Below are positions 14,398-23,166 of a stretch of 64,000 nt of DNA, piece by piece. The number at the start of each line of letters is the position of its first letter. Positions within the stretch are counted from its first letter, which is position 1. The notes beneath the pieces were generated by a model. That model ran no database searches and had not been told where the DNA came from. It saw nothing but the letters and a program-made list of their open reading frames with translations. Made by a program: the position numbers and the translations under genes. The stretch is from positions 70,709-134,708 of the forward strand of contig CAVWXY010000023.1 of the NCBI GenBank assembly GCA_963758945.1. The letters run 5' to 3'. The stretch comes from VAZQ01 sp963758945 (GTDB taxonomy: Bacteria > Pseudomonadota > Alphaproteobacteria > Rhizobiales > Xanthobacteraceae).

Positions 14398-17012
14398 AGG
14401 CCGTTCCGCACCACGCGCCGCAGGCCGGCGTGCGCGGCGGGTTTGCGGAAATCTGGGCGGTCTTTCGGCACGAATGGCGTCAGCTCGTGTACGCGCCACT
14501 TTCATCCGTCTTCCTGGCCGCCTTCCTGCTGGCGCTGATGGCCTGCGTATTTCTGATCGCCGACTTCTATTCGACCAATTCCGCCACTATCGACGTCATG
14601 CTGACGTTTCTGCCGTGGGTGGCGCTGGTGTTCGTACCGGCGCTTGCCATGCGCGCGTGGACGGAGGAGCCGAGTGACCGATCGCTCGAGCTGACTCTGA
14701 GTCTGCCGATGCGTACGTCGTCGCTGGTGATCGGCAAATGGCTCGCCGGAAGCGCGCTGCTGCTGACCGGGCTCGTGCTCACGATTCCCCTTGTGGCCAC
14801 GATCGCCTATCTAGGCTCGCCTGACTGGGGCGTGGTGCTGTCGGGCTATTGCGGCGCAGCGCTCCTCCTGCTGACGTTTCTCGCCGGCGCACTCTTCGCC
14901 GCTGCCGCCATGCGAGAACCGGTCGCCGGAATCATCTTTGGCGTCGGACTCCTGTTCATCCTGATGCTCCCCGGATGGGACGTGTTCGCACGGTTGCTGG
15001 GGGGGCATGCGAGCGCCGGTGTTCTCGAAGTCATGCCGCTGATCAGCCCGAAACATTGGCTCGACCGGATGGGCGCCGGAGACGTGGAATTCACAGCGCT
15101 CGTCTACTTCGCGGCGGCGACCGCGATTTCCCTGGTGGCGACGGCTTGGCTGGTCGAGAACCGCCGCGCAGGTTCGGTGCGACTTGGCGGCGTTGTCCGG
15201 GGTGCGGTATGGGGCCTTGCTCTCATTGCGGTCGGGGCTCTTGTCGTGGCCGGGGCGCATCAGGCGCCATCGCTGGGTTTCGACTTGACGGCCGAAAAAG
15301 AGTTCACTCTGCATGGCCAGACGCTCGAGATCATTGCGCGCCAGCCCGCGGACACCGTGATCGACTTCTATTGGAGCGCAAGCGAGGCGGCGGTGCCGCC
15401 AAGCATTCGCCTGCACGCGCGGCGGGCACGCGATCTCCTGCGATCGGTGACGGCGCGCTCTCACGGTCGTGTCGCGCTTCGGGAACATGATCCGAGGCCC
15501 GACACGGAGACCGAGGCCGAAGCACGTGCCGCCGGTCTTCGTCGCGTCCCGATGACTTCCGGCGACGCTTTCATGCTCGGCGCAGTTTTCCGGCATGGCG
15601 GACGACAAGGGCGGATCGCGTACTTCGACATTAGACGCGAGCAGCTGCTCGAGTACGACGTCGCCCTCGCTCTGCACGGCCTAGGCCAGACCCGCACCCG
15701 CCGCGTCGGCCTGCTGTCGCCGCTCCTGTCGCCGCGCTACGCGAAGGAGCCGCGCGACGGACTCTCGTTTCTGGAAGAACTGAAGCGAGCCTATGACGTG
15801 GTGGTCATTCCGCACTTCGCCGACGCGTTGCCGCCGAATCTCGACGTTCTGCTCGTGATCGACGCCACGGTGCTCAAACGCGAGATGTTGTACGCTATCG
15901 ATCAGCATGTCATGGCCGGCCACGGGCTCATCGTCATGATGGACCCGCAAGTGCGTTTCAACCGCGCCAGCAACATCGTCACCCCGCAGCCGTCCGCCGA
16001 GATCAACGACATATCCGATCTTCTGCTGCGCTACGGTGCACGATATATCGGAACCGAGGTGGTCGGCGATTCCGAGCTCAGTTCGCGGGTCGTCGACGAA
16101 GACCAGCAGCAGCTGAGCTACCCCTACTGGCTGCGCATCCGCCGCGACGGCCTGTCCGCCGCGCATCCCGTGACTGCCGACCTCAACGAAATCACCTTTG
16201 CAGAGCCCGGCGCACTGTCGCTTGCCGGCGAGGGTGCAACCGCCATCGTGACGACGACGGAGGCGGCCGGCGCGCTGCCGCGAGAGCAATTCGCCGGCAA
16301 ATCACCCCAGCAACTTGCGGCCCACTTCGCGCCGCGTGGAGGCAAACGCGTGCTTGCGGCCGCGCTCAGCGGGCCCTTCGCCAGTGCCTTCTCCGCCGCG
16401 CCGGAAGGCGTGCGTGCGGATCGATTCCGGCCGCGATCCGCAGGTTCCGCCGCCGTATTCGTGCTTGCCGACGTGGACTGGATCTTCGATCCGTTCTCGG
16501 TCCAACAGGTCCGTGCCGGCGATCAGGTGCTCACGCGCCCGCTCAACGACAATATCGCGCTGCTGCTCAATATGGTGGAGTACGCTGCCGGCGACCCCGC
16601 CCTCATCGCCATTCGCTCGCGCGGGCACCTGCAGCGGCCTTTCACCCTGGTGTCGGCCATGCTGAATGCCGCCCGGCTGCAGCACGGCCGGGAGGAAGCC
16701 GATCTCGCCCAGCGCATAAGCAAAGTCGAGACGACCCTCGCAAAGGTGCTGGAGGCGACAGGCGCCTCTCGCGCCGAGCAATTGCCTGAGGCCATCCAAT
16801 CCCAGGTTCGCGGATTGCTCGCGGAACTGCTGCCCGCGCGCCGACGGTTGCGCGAGATCCGCCTCGTCATGCGCGAGCAGGTCGAAAGTCTCGGACGTCG
16901 CATCACGCTGTTGAATCTGATGGCCGGCCCGGTCCTCGTGATCGTCCTGTTTCTCGCGCTCTGGCCTCTCCGCGGCCGGCGGGCCGGAGCATCCGGCTGG
17001 CTGCAGCCGTGA
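14394..17012 (+). CDS. ABC-2 type permease fused to GldG-like domain
   Basis: This 872-residue fusion has an N-terminal ABC-2 permease domain (about 1-280) with six or so membrane segments, including FLPWVALVFVPALAMRAWTEE and SDRSLELTLSLPM, typical of GldF. It continues into a large extracytoplasmic GldG-type domain (about 300-800) and a final membrane helix (about 840-860) before a short basic tail. GldF and GldG are separate proteins in Bacteroidetes, while in proteobacteria fused versions annotated as auxiliary gliding components are known. A coiled-coil-like stretch lies near 770-830. It works with the ATPase just upstream (ATGA overlap). Confidence 0.82.
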   Translation: MKAVPHHAPQAGVRGGFAEIWAVFRHEWRQLVYAPLSSVFLAAFLLALMACVFLIADFYSTNSATIDVMLTFLPWVALVFVPALAMRAWTEEPSDRSLELTLSLPMRTSSLVIGKWLAGSALLLTGLVLTIPLVATIAYLGSPDWGVVLSGYCGAALLLLTFLAGALFAAAAMREPVAGIIFGVGLLFILMLPGWDVFARLLGGHASAGVLEVMPLISPKHWLDRMGAGDVEFTALVYFAAATAISLVATAWLVENRRAGSVRLGGVVRGAVWGLALIAVGALVVAGAHQAPSLGFDLTAEKEFTLHGQTLEIIARQPADTVIDFYWSASEAAVPPSIRLHARRARDLLRSVTARSHGRVALREHDPRPDTETEAEARAAGLRRVPMTSGDAFMLGAVFRHGGRQGRIAYFDIRREQLLEYDVALALHGLGQTRTRRVGLLSPLLSPRYAKEPRDGLSFLEELKRAYDVVVIPHFADALPPNLDVLLVIDATVLKREMLYAIDQHVMAGHGLIVMMDPQVRFNRASNIVTPQPSAEINDISDLLLRYGARYIGTEVVGDSELSSRVVDEDQQQLSYPYWLRIRRDGLSAAHPVTADLNEITFAEPGALSLAGEGATAIVTTTEAAGALPREQFAGKSPQQLAAHFAPRGGKRVLAAALSGPFASAFSAAPEGVRADRFRPRSAGSAAVFVLADVDWIFDPFSVQQVRAGDQVLTRPLNDNIALLLNMVEYAAGDPALIAIRSRGHLQRPFTLVSAMLNAARLQHGREEADLAQRISKVETTLAKVLEATGASRAEQLPEAIQSQVRGLLAELLPARRRLREIRLVMREQVESLGRRITLLNLMAGPVLVIVLFLALWPLRGRRAGASGWLQP

Positions 17013-17103
17013 TCCGCGATGCGGGGGCTTCGATTCTCGGTCTTTCCAACCAACTTTCTCGCCGGAAACCCACAGAGCGGCATGACCGAGGCTGATGGCG
17101 CGT

Positions 17104-17128
17104 GGAACTTGCGCGCCATCATCCTGTT
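17104..17128 (+). promoter_or_regulatory. EcfG-type general stress response promoter
   Basis: GGAAC (17104-17108), 17 bases, then GTT (17126-17128) matches the alphaproteobacterial EcfG (general stress sigma) consensus GGAAC-N16/17-GTT. It lies 35 bases before the DUF1328 start with a GAGGAG ribosome binding site (17151-17156) between, which is the right geometry. I did not find equally good sites before the neighbouring stress-type genes. Confidence 0.6.
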
Positions 17129-17163
17129 GTCAGCCATGCACAACCTTGCCTGAGGAGAACGCG

Positions 17164-17337
17164 ATGCTGAAATGGGCCCTGATCTTCTTCATCGTCTCCG
17201 TGATCGCCGGCCTGCTGGGCTTTACCGGAATCTCGGCCGCCGCCGCCGGCATTGCGAAGGTCCTGTTCTTCATCTTCCTCGCCATTTTCCTGGTCTTCCT
17301 CGTTCTCGGCATCGTGGCGGGCGAGGCGCTCTTCTGA
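17164..17337 (+). CDS. DUF1328 family small membrane protein (YtjA-like)
   Basis: This 57-residue protein begins MLKWALIFFIVSVIAGLLGF and continues through ISAAAAGIAKVLFFIFLAIFLVFLVLG, two membrane helices separated by the conserved GFTGISAAAAGIAK turn of DUF1328. The ATG at 17164 has GAGGAG upstream. An EcfG-type promoter at 17104-17128 suggests induction in the general stress response, which fits what is commonly seen for this family in alphaproteobacteria. The molecular function is unknown. Confidence 0.88.
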   Translation: MLKWALIFFIVSVIAGLLGFTGISAAAAGIAKVLFFIFLAIFLVFLVLGIVAGEALF

Positions 17338-17526
17338 ACGACTGCCAAGCGGGCCTGCTGCGCCGTTGCTGCAGCACGATATGCCATGGCGGGCGAGCAG
17401 CCGCAGGCGAGCGGTCTCCGGCCGATGTCATGGTTGGAGCAAATCGCTTCGGCTTGAATCGTGATTTCGCTTTGTACGTTTGTTGGGCTGCACGATCCTA
17501 TCTGAAACGTCTGCGTCTCCTCGGGA

Positions 17527-18561
17527 TCATCCTCCAAGTTTGCCCGCATCGGCGGCAGGCGCCTGCCGCTTGTACCGGCCGATCACGGCGTTGAGCTCGG
17601 CGCCCGCGAGGACCGAGTAGGCCCCTAGCCAGAACCAGAGCAGCAGGATGATCACCGCGCCCAGCGAACCGTAGGTCCTGTCGTAGCTGGCGAACCGGCT
17701 GACATAGAGCGAGAAGCCGACCGAGCCGATCAGCCAGAGCGCCGTGCCGACAAGCGCGCCTGCACTTGCCCATTCCCAGCGCGGCTCGGCGCGGTTCGGC
17801 GCGTAGCGGTACAACGCCGCCAAGGCGAGAATCACCACCGCCGCCAGGATCGGCCAGCGCACCAGCGAGACCACGCTTTGCCATGTCGGCGGCAGCGGCA
17901 GAAGACCGATCACGGCCGGCAGCACCGCAACCAGCGCGATGACGGCAATGCCGAAGAAAACGAGAGCGAGGGTCAGCGCGAGGGCGACGACGTTGAACCA
18001 GAACACGTTGCGAGCCTCCGGCTGGTCGTAAGCGACATTGAGCGCCGTCATCATCGTGGCGGTCGCGTATCGCGCGCTCCATAGCGACAACGCCAGGCTG
18101 ACGGCGAGCCCGGTGCCGAAGGTGGACCGAGGGCGCTGCAGGAGAGCCTGCAGCCACCCGGACAAGAGTGAGACGGCTTCGGACGGCAACACGCCCTGCA
18201 GCTGGGTCAACTGCTGCTGGACAATGGCCGGATCGGCAACAAGACCATAGAGCGAGACCAGGGCCGTCAGCGCCGGAAAGATCGACAGCATCGCATAAAA
18301 CGCGACCGCGGCCGCCAGGGCCGAAATGTAGTCCTCGCCCATTTGCTGCCACACGCGCTTGACGATCACCCACAATCCCGGCCAGGTGCCCAGCGCGGGA
18401 TTCCGATCATGCCGGGCCCCCGAATCACGCGGGCTTACGCGCGCCGGTGCACGTTTGGGTCGATCGCTCCTCGCGGTCACGGCGTACAGCGCCACCGCCA
18501 GCGCGACCATGGCTCCCATGAGCACATAGTCAAGTGCTGCTTGCTTGCGGCGATCGGGCAT
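17527..18561 (-). CDS. YihY/BrkB family inner-membrane protein
   Basis: This 344-residue membrane protein belongs to the YihY/virulence factor BrkB family. The conserved start of the domain is visible as EDYISALAAAVAFYAMLSIFPAL (about 75-97), followed by five further hydrophobic segments and the C-terminal YGSLGAVIILLLWFWLGAYSVLAGAELNA typical of the family. A separate N-terminal helix (about 10-28) precedes it. The function is not established; the old ribonuclease BN assignment is wrong. It faces the DUF1328 gene convergently. Confidence 0.88.
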   Translation of the reverse strand: MPDRRKQAALDYVLMGAMVALAVALYAVTARSDRPKRAPARVSPRDSGARHDRNPALGTWPGLWVIVKRVWQQMGEDYISALAAAVAFYAMLSIFPALTALVSLYGLVADPAIVQQQLTQLQGVLPSEAVSLLSGWLQALLQRPRSTFGTGLAVSLALSLWSARYATATMMTALNVAYDQPEARNVFWFNVVALALTLALVFFGIAVIALVAVLPAVIGLLPLPPTWQSVVSLVRWPILAAVVILALAALYRYAPNRAEPRWEWASAGALVGTALWLIGSVGFSLYVSRFASYDRTYGSLGAVIILLLWFWLGAYSVLAGAELNAVIGRYKRQAPAADAGKLGG

Positions 18562-19137
18562 GGGTCGACGGTCTTCGCTTCAGTCCGAGATCCGAGCGTA
18601 CTCCGCCGCGGAAGCGCGTCACCTCGGTCGGAGACCCTCGGCGCGCCGCGGCATTCCCCGGCCCGTTCCATTAGCGCTCAAATGCCGGCGTGGCGAGGCG
18701 CTCCGCCGGAGGAATCTTGTCGGCGATGTTGCGAGAATCACCGAGAGAACGGGTACTCGCTGAAATTGCGCGTTGATCCCCGCGCCCGACGCGGGGCGGC
18801 GGCCGCAAGGCACGGATGCTTGCGGCCCTTCGCGCCGCTTCGCGCGCGTGTCCGCCGTACCGAATTTAGCTCGCACGACTCCGCTCCTGCATCATCCTCG
18901 GCCCATCGCACCCGCTGGTTCATGACCGGGCTGCGATCGGGAAAGGTCGAGGCGTGCGACACCCTCAAGGCGGCCCAGCGCTGAGAGACCGTCCACCCCG
19001 AATGCGAGTGAGCGGGCTCGACATCATCGTGATGATCTCACGGTTATAGCGGGGACGGTGAAAAATATGATAAGCATGGATGCTCCCGCAACTCGGCATC
19101 CATGCCGTGAAGCCGTTTTGGGCCGGGGCAGATCGCA
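18562..19137. other. 576-bp intergenic region with two strong inverted repeats
   Basis: I find no credible gene. Two perfect inverted repeats stand out: GGCCGCAAG / CTTGCGGCC (18801-18809 and 18819-18827, 9-base loop) and GCATGGATGC / GCATCCATGC (19074-19083 and 19096-19105, 12-base loop). The second lies 33 bases before the DUF2252 start and could be an operator or a leader hairpin. Promoters for the divergent YihY and DUF2252 genes should also be here. Confidence 0.55.
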
Positions 19138-20487
19138 ATGACCCAGACGCCCTCTTGCACGCTTGCCGAGCGTTACGAACAGGGCATCTGCTTGCGGCGA
19201 AAGGCGTCGCGCCAAAAACACGCCGATCTCCACGGCCCCGGCGAGCGGGACGCGGTGGCGATTCTGGCGCGGGGCGACCGTACGCGCGTTCCGGAGTTGG
19301 TACCGGTTCGCTATGAGCGGATGCTAGTAAGCCCGTTCGCCTTTCTGCGAGGCGCTGCCGCCGTCATGGCGGAGGACCTGAGGCATCAGCCGGCCACGGG
19401 AATTCGCGTGCAGGCCTGCGGCGATTGCCATCTGATGAATTTCGGGGCTTTTGCCACCCCGGAAGAAAATATTCTCTTCGACATCAATGATTTCGACGAG
19501 ACGTTGCCCGGTGTCGACTTCACCGTCGATCTCAAGCGGCTGGCCGCGAGCGTGGCGGTGGCCGCGTTCGCCGCGAAGTTCTCGAACAAGCGGGCGCGCG
19601 CGACCGCAGCTGCGACCGTCGAGGCGTACCGCACCCGCATGCGCGCCCTTGCCAAGCTGTCGCCGCTGGAGATCTGGCACAGCAGAATCGAGCTGTGGAG
19701 CGAAATCAGACAAATCGAGGATCGCGCGCTGAGGCAACGGCTGCACGCCATCCTCACCAAAGCGGGCAAAAGGCTCGAACAAGACGACAACTTCCCGCAT
19801 CTCGTGAAGGGTCGGCAGCCCCGGATCGCAGATAAGCCGCCGCTGATCTACCACTTCACGCGCATGCGCGACGCGCGGCACCGCGTCAACGCTCGGCGCA
19901 TGTTTGCCTCCTACCAAAAATGTCTTACGCCGGAACGGCTGTGTTTGTTCGACCGCTACTCGCTCAAGGACATGACCTTCAAGGCGGTTGGGGTCGGAAG
20001 CGTCGGCACGTTCTGCGCCATTGGTTTGTTCACGAGCGGCGACGGCGCTCCCCTGTTCCTTCAGGTCAAAGAAGCGGGAAGATCGGTGCTCGAATGCCCC
20101 GGGCCCAAATTCAATGGCCATCCGGGCCGACGGGTCGTCGAAGGTCAGCACATCATGCAGGCGGCGAGCGATATCTTCCTGGGATGGACGAAAGACGAGA
20201 CGTCGGGCCGACATTTCTACGTGCGTCAGCTGAAGAACCGGCGGCTTGGGTCAATCACCGAGCTCGTGGAGGAAAATGCCCTCACCAATTACGCACGCCT
20301 GTGCGGGCGCACGCTCGCGCGCGCGCATGCGCGCTCGGCCGATCCCGCCGTGCTCGCGGGATACATGGGAAAGAGCGCCGCTTTTGACGATGCGCTGGCA
20401 TCTTTCGCCATGACCTACGCGGTTCGCACGCAGAAAGATTACAATCAGCTCGCGAAAGCGAGGCGCGATGCCGGCAAGCAACGATGA
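19138..20487 (+). CDS. DUF2252 domain protein
   Basis: This 449-residue cytoplasmic protein shows the DUF2252 landmarks QACGDCHLMNFGAF (about 98-111) and FDINDFDET (about 118-126), then VGVGSVGTFCAIGLF in the middle and ARAHARSADPAVLAGYMG near the C terminus. The GDxHxxNFG plus DxNDFD pattern resembles the catalytic loop and metal-binding segment of aminoglycoside-phosphotransferase-type kinases, so a small-molecule kinase activity is plausible but not shown. It stands alone in a stress-type gene neighbourhood. Confidence 0.85.
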   Translation: MTQTPSCTLAERYEQGICLRRKASRQKHADLHGPGERDAVAILARGDRTRVPELVPVRYERMLVSPFAFLRGAAAVMAEDLRHQPATGIRVQACGDCHLMNFGAFATPEENILFDINDFDETLPGVDFTVDLKRLAASVAVAAFAAKFSNKRARATAAATVEAYRTRMRALAKLSPLEIWHSRIELWSEIRQIEDRALRQRLHAILTKAGKRLEQDDNFPHLVKGRQPRIADKPPLIYHFTRMRDARHRVNARRMFASYQKCLTPERLCLFDRYSLKDMTFKAVGVGSVGTFCAIGLFTSGDGAPLFLQVKEAGRSVLECPGPKFNGHPGRRVVEGQHIMQAASDIFLGWTKDETSGRHFYVRQLKNRRLGSITELVEENALTNYARLCGRTLARAHARSADPAVLAGYMGKSAAFDDALASFAMTYAVRTQKDYNQLAKARRDAGKQR

Positions 20488-20566
20488 GGACCGCTTTTCA
20501 CGCCGGCCATCGAACCCATGGGAGTGACGAATGAGCCCCCCGACACGCGGGTGCGGTGGATGCGCC

Positions 20567-21217
20567 TTACACCATCCTTGACGCTTCCTGTTCGGACGGC
20601 AGCCGGCCATGCGGCGTCAGCTGGTCGATCAAATCCGGCAGAAACTGACTAAGGCCGGCGAGCAGTTCGCCCCTGCTCAAGCCGGTCTGCTTGCTCAGCG
20701 TCTCGAGCGTATCGCTCCCGAGCGCATTCCCCAGGTCCTTGGGCGCGATCTCCTCGTTAGGGCCGGTGCCGACCCAGGATTGCGCGGTGCGGCTATGTCC
20801 GCTGTCCTGCAATTCCTTGATGATATTGACGAGGCCGCCGCTCAGCACGCTTCCGGCCGCGGCCCCGCCGAGCACGTTGCCCAAGCCGCCGGGGAAAAGG
20901 TCGCTGAGACTGTCGCCGGGCTTGGCGCCCGCGGGTGTGGCGCCGGGCGTGCTGCCAGCCTTGCCGCCGCCGAACAGTCCGCCCAGTATATCGCCGAGCC
21001 CTCCGCTCGCGCTATTGCCCGGCGGCAATCGGCCCGGCTGGTCCGCGCCGCCCGAAGGGGCCGCCTGGCCACCCCTGCCCTTGAACGCCTTGTAGGCGAG
21101 GAGGCCGAGCAGCGCCATCAGGATCGGCGACATGCCGCCTCCGCTACCACGGGGGCTCGGTTGACGCTGTCCGTGAGGGCCATTCTGCATTCCGTTCAAG
21201 ATATCGAGCAGTCCCAT
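20567..21217 (-). CDS. YidB/DUF937 family protein
   Basis: This 216-residue protein has an N-terminal GLLDILNGMQNG, a short hydrophobic stretch (MSPILMALLGLLAYKAF), a long glycine/proline-rich linker (about 50-115) and a C-terminal DUF937/YidB-type domain (about 120-210) with GHSRTAQSWVGTGPNEEI and LGSDTLETLSKQTGLSRGELLAGLSQFLPDLIDQLTP. Homologues are abundant small cytoplasmic proteins of unknown function. It is in a leftward series with the GlsB and glycine-rich genes. Confidence 0.85.
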   Translation of the reverse strand: MGLLDILNGMQNGPHGQRQPSPRGSGGGMSPILMALLGLLAYKAFKGRGGQAAPSGGADQPGRLPPGNSASGGLGDILGGLFGGGKAGSTPGATPAGAKPGDSLSDLFPGGLGNVLGGAAAGSVLSGGLVNIIKELQDSGHSRTAQSWVGTGPNEEIAPKDLGNALGSDTLETLSKQTGLSRGELLAGLSQFLPDLIDQLTPHGRLPSEQEASRMV

Positions 21218-21271
21218 ATCTGCCTCCCTGGTGTTGTGCCCGCTACGGCTCCTTCGAGACTCGGCCCGGAG

Positions 21272-21577
21272 TCAGCGAGGTGGCGGAGCGCCGGGGCCGG
21301 CAGGATTGCCTGGATCGCGAATCACGCGGTGGGCGACCAGCCGGTTCCAGACAAACAGGACGATTAACGCGCCCACGGTCGCGCCGATAAGACCGGCGCC
21401 CTGGTCGAGCCGGTACCAACCGACGCTCTGGCCGATGAAGGTGGCGATGAAGGCCCCGGCGATCCCGAGCAGGGTGGTGAGGATGAAGCCCTGAGGCTCG
21501 TTCGGTCCGGGCGACAAGAAGCGGGCGATCACACCCGCAAGAAAGCCGATCACGATAATCCAGATGATATTCCACAC
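21272..21577 (-). CDS. GlsB/YeaQ/YmgE family stress-response membrane protein
   Basis: This 101-residue protein begins MWNIIWIIVIGFLAGVIARF and has three membrane helices with the family's GFLAGVIARFLSPGPNEPQGFILTTLLGIAGAFIATFIGQ pattern and a C-terminal VGALIVLFVWNRL helix. The last 20 residues are proline-rich and non-conserved. Homologues are small inner-membrane proteins often induced by envelope or osmotic stress; their activity is unknown. Confidence 0.9.
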   Translation of the reverse strand: MWNIIWIIVIGFLAGVIARFLSPGPNEPQGFILTTLLGIAGAFIATFIGQSVGWYRLDQGAGLIGATVGALIVLFVWNRLVAHRVIRDPGNPAGPGAPPPR

Positions 21578-21671
21578 GACGATCTCCCGCGCGTGCGATG
21601 TGCATATCCGATGCTCCGCTTGATCGTGGCCGCTGGCCTGCCTCGATCCGCAATCCGCAGGCGCAACGCTT

Positions 21672-21980
21672 TCACCGCGTCTGCTGACTCCCCATCATGT
21701 TCTTCAGCAGTCCGGCGATGACCGTGAGGATGGCGCCGCCGACACCGCCCCCGACGATCTGGCCGACGATAGCCCCGACGTCGAGACCGCCGCCACCGGC
21801 CGCGGCTGCGATCGCTGGAATGAGGGCTTGCAGAATTTGGCCGCCGCCGACACCGCCAATGGCGCCGGCGATGGTGTTGCCGACTCCCCCGAGATTGTAG
21901 TCCTTCAGTGCCGCGCCGGCCGCGTTACCACCGACAACTCCCGCTATGAGCTGAATGATCAGATTGACGATCGTTTCCAT
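21672..21980 (-). CDS. glycine/alanine-rich membrane protein, unknown function
   Basis: This 102-residue protein consists of glycine-zipper-like hydrophobic segments (LIAGVVGGNAAGAAL, GNTIAGAIGGVGGGQIL, GAIVGQIVGGGVGGAIL) and ends KNMMGSQQTR. Such repeats pack membrane helices or form oligomers. Similar hypothetical proteins occur next to GlsB/YeaQ genes in related bacteria, which is how it sits here. There is no known function. Confidence 0.65.
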   Translation of the reverse strand: METIVNLIIQLIAGVVGGNAAGAALKDYNLGGVGNTIAGAIGGVGGGQILQALIPAIAAAAGGGGLDVGAIVGQIVGGGVGGAILTVIAGLLKNMMGSQQTR

Positions 21981-22542
21981 TGCGCGTCCCTCTCCCTCGC
22001 AGGGCGACGGGCCGACCGGCGGCCGTCGCTGTTACCCACGCTTGCACCGCTGCTGCAAGCGGGCCGTACGCCCCGCGTGCCGCGACTTCTGATCAACCGC
22101 TCTCGCGATCAGACCGATCGTCGCGATGATCGGCGAAGCCGATTCCGTCACCGGTATGGAAGCTTGCTTTTGCGCACATCGATGCTCCGATCAGCGGATG
22201 CGGCATGGGCGCAATCGATGTTGCGCTGACGCCTGCGTGAAATCCATCACAAGTCCGTGAGATGCGGACGAATGTGCGTCAGTCGGTCTGTCCAATTTCT
22301 TGCCTGATGATCGATAAGGAGCGGCAAAATGGTCCTCGAATCCAATCGATTGCAAGGTGGTTCGGGCGCAATTGGTCCGTTGCACGAGCGAGGACGGCGA
22401 ACCGCATTTCCTCGAGCTGTCTTGCATTGCGCGGCTGACTACTTCGCCGCAACGTCGAGACGCGCCAGAATACCCAGTATCCGAACAACAGTATCAGCTT
22501 CGCGCAATTTGCCGGGGGTGAACGGCACGACAGGAGGAGAGG
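21981..22542. other. 562-bp intergenic region
   Basis: No gene is supported. A perfect 8-bp inverted repeat CGCTTGCA / TGCAAGCG lies at 22039-22046 and 22054-22061, about 60 bases upstream of the glycine-rich gene. The right end carries the ribosome binding site GGAGGAGAGG of the DUF3597 gene. I saw no EcfG-type promoter. Confidence 0.5.
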
Positions 22543-22950
22543 ATGAGCGTCTTCGGGAGCATCGTATCGGCGATCTTCGGTTCCAAGCACGCGGCGGACG
22601 TGACCGCCAAGACGGCGCAGTCTCCGGCCCCGCCCTCATCGACTGCATCCACCGCAACGCCCGCCGCCACGGCCGCCGCGAGGCCGATCTCGCGTGCCGA
22701 CGTCGAAGCGATCCTCCAGAAACTCGCCGCGGAGGTCCGCGAAGACCTCGATTGGAAAAGGTCGATCGTCGACCTGATGAAGCTACTGAAACTGGACAGC
22801 GGGCTTGGCGCCCGCAAACAACTGGCGCAGGAACTGGGTTACACCGGCGCCCTCGATGGCTCAGCGGATATGAACATTTGGCTGCACCGGCAAGTGATGA
22901 CGAAGCTTGCCGAGAGCGGGGGCAAGGTGCCGGACAGTCTGAAGGCGTGA
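22543..22950 (+). CDS. DUF3597 domain protein
   Basis: This 135-residue protein has the DUF3597 start MSVFGSIVSAIFG, a low-complexity Ala/Thr/Pro linker (about 20-50) and a C-terminal domain (about 50-132) with RADVEAILQKLAAE, LDWKRSIVDLMKLLKLDSGL and ARKQLAQELGYTG. The fold resembles LysM-associated small helical modules. The function is unknown. A strong ribosome binding site (GGAGGAG) precedes the ATG. Confidence 0.85.
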   Translation: MSVFGSIVSAIFGSKHAADVTAKTAQSPAPPSSTASTATPAATAAARPISRADVEAILQKLAAEVREDLDWKRSIVDLMKLLKLDSGLGARKQLAQELGYTGALDGSADMNIWLHRQVMTKLAESGGKVPDSLKA

Positions 22951-23166
22951 TGCTCCGGCGCGACGCCTGATCGTCGAAGCCCCGCCCGTGTCGCCAGTGT
23001 GTCGCCTATCGGGACTGCTTCCAGTTCGCCGATCGGAGCATCGTCATCCCGGGAGGACCGTGCGCTCGATTGCACGGGTGCACATCCAGATCGGCAGTAA
23101 CAGCAACTCAACCGGGCAGACAGCGGGCGCAGCATCGTCTCCCGTGCTGATCCATAAGCAGATGGC

